Source of the DNA: CAWGXZ01 sp963826695
Lineage (GTDB): Bacteria; Pseudomonadota; Gammaproteobacteria; Burkholderiales; Burkholderiaceae_C
Direction: 5' to 3'
NCBI GenBank assembly: GCA_963826695.1
Contig: CAWGXZ010000001.1
Coordinates: forward strand, 248,001-312,000
DNA: 64,000 nt
This document shows, one piece after another, positions 63,728 through 64,000 of this stretch. The position numbers were made by a program, and so were the translations under genes. Position 1 is the first letter of the stretch, and every line of letters begins with the position of its first letter. The notes beneath the pieces were generated by a model, which did not search any database, had not been told where the DNA came from, and saw nothing but the letters and a program-made list of their open reading frames with translations.

Positions 63728-64000
63728 ATGAGCTTTGCCACCCTGCACAGCCGCGCGCTGGTCGGCCTCGATGCGCCGCTGGTCACTGTCGAGGTGCATC
63801 TGGCCAACGGCCTGCCGAGCTTTACGCTGGTCGGGCTTGCCGATACCGAGGTCAAGGAAGCACGCGAGCGCGTCCGCGCCGCCCTGCTGCAGAGCGGACT
63901 GGATTTCCCGCACAACAAGCGGATTACCGTCAACCTCGCACCGGCCGATCTTCCCAAGGAATCGGGCCGCTTCGACCTGCCGATCGCGCTCGGTGTCCTG
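63728..64000 (+). CDS. comM: ComM/YifB family Mg-chelatase-like ATPase, N-terminal part (3' truncated)
   Basis: The first 91 residues of ComM from ATG 63728 up to the window edge. The N-terminal domain is characteristic: HSRALVGLDAPLVTVEVHLA, NGLPSFTLVGLADTEVKEAR and ERVRAALLQSGLDFPHNKRI, then VNLAPADLPKESGRFDLPIA. ComM is a hexameric helicase that promotes branch migration during natural transformation. The ATPase domain lies outside the window. It is divergent from the TorF gene. Confidence 0.92.
   Translation, partial: MSFATLHSRALVGLDAPLVTVEVHLANGLPSFTLVGLADTEVKEARERVRAALLQSGLDFPHNKRITVNLAPADLPKESGRFDLPIALGVL

Overview
The window is gene-dense, very GC-rich bacterial DNA that best fits a betaproteobacterium, probably Burkholderiales or Rhodocyclales. 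The reasons are: the Pfam-type GshA seen mainly in Betaproteobacteria, a Bug-type TctC receptor, a TorF-glnK-amtB unit next to gshA/gshB and comM, a complete atpIBEFHAGDC operon with hemE and priA nearby (a neighbourhood that is often close to the replication origin in this class), and pilU. No rRNA, tRNA, CRISPR array or insertion sequence was found. The genus cannot be decided from the sequence alone.

Layout. 0-7.3 kb: the end of lplT, an EamA transporter, an aromatic aminotransferase, a giant SNF2 helicase and a small phosphoesterase. 7.36-7.63 kb: a nested palindromic repeat element. 7.7-11.4 kb: a Tat-exported phospholipase C/acid phosphatase, a DUF3072 protein, an amidase and a small secreted protein. 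11.5-19.8 kb: two TonB-dependent receptor genes, each preceded by a small secreted protein (one extremely His-rich). Between the receptors lie a PAP2 phosphatase and a coupled sorbosone dehydrogenase/cytochrome c4 pair. 19.9-26.3 kb: periplasmic asparaginase, then a leftward catabolic cluster (three D-2-hydroxyacid dehydrogenases, an enolase-superfamily enzyme, a Bug receptor and an aldolase remnant). 26.4-31.1 kb: a response-regulator diguanylate cyclase, a PHB-depolymerase-like esterase and Rep helicase. 31.2-38.3 kb: rubredoxin, a ClpP-like protein, priA, a low-GC spacer with DnaA-box-like sequences, hemE, cysK and chrA. 38.3-41.8 kb: pilU, then lemA and two TPM-domain genes. 41.9-49 kb: the F1Fo ATP synthase operon. 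49-54.4 kb: an aldose epimerase, a GNAT acetyltransferase and an orphan SLBB/Wzz polysaccharide export pair. 54.4-64 kb: uup, gshB, kup, gshA, amtB, glnK, a TorF porin and the start of comM.

Genes that work together. The TorF-glnK-amtB unit has a well-formed sigma-54 promoter and an NtrC-like site, and ends in a textbook terminator, so it is a nitrogen-starvation ammonium uptake unit. The hydroxyacid dehydrogenase cluster is linked by ATGA overlaps and reads as a sugar-acid or hydroxyacid catabolic operon. The receptor/small-protein pairs look like metal uptake modules.

A striking pattern is that five genes (Bug receptor, one hydroxyacid dehydrogenase, PHB-depolymerase-like esterase, second TPM gene, gshB) carry seven frame breaks, and all seven are single-base insertions. 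This could be a systematic sequence error or real decay. It matters for anyone using the predicted proteins.
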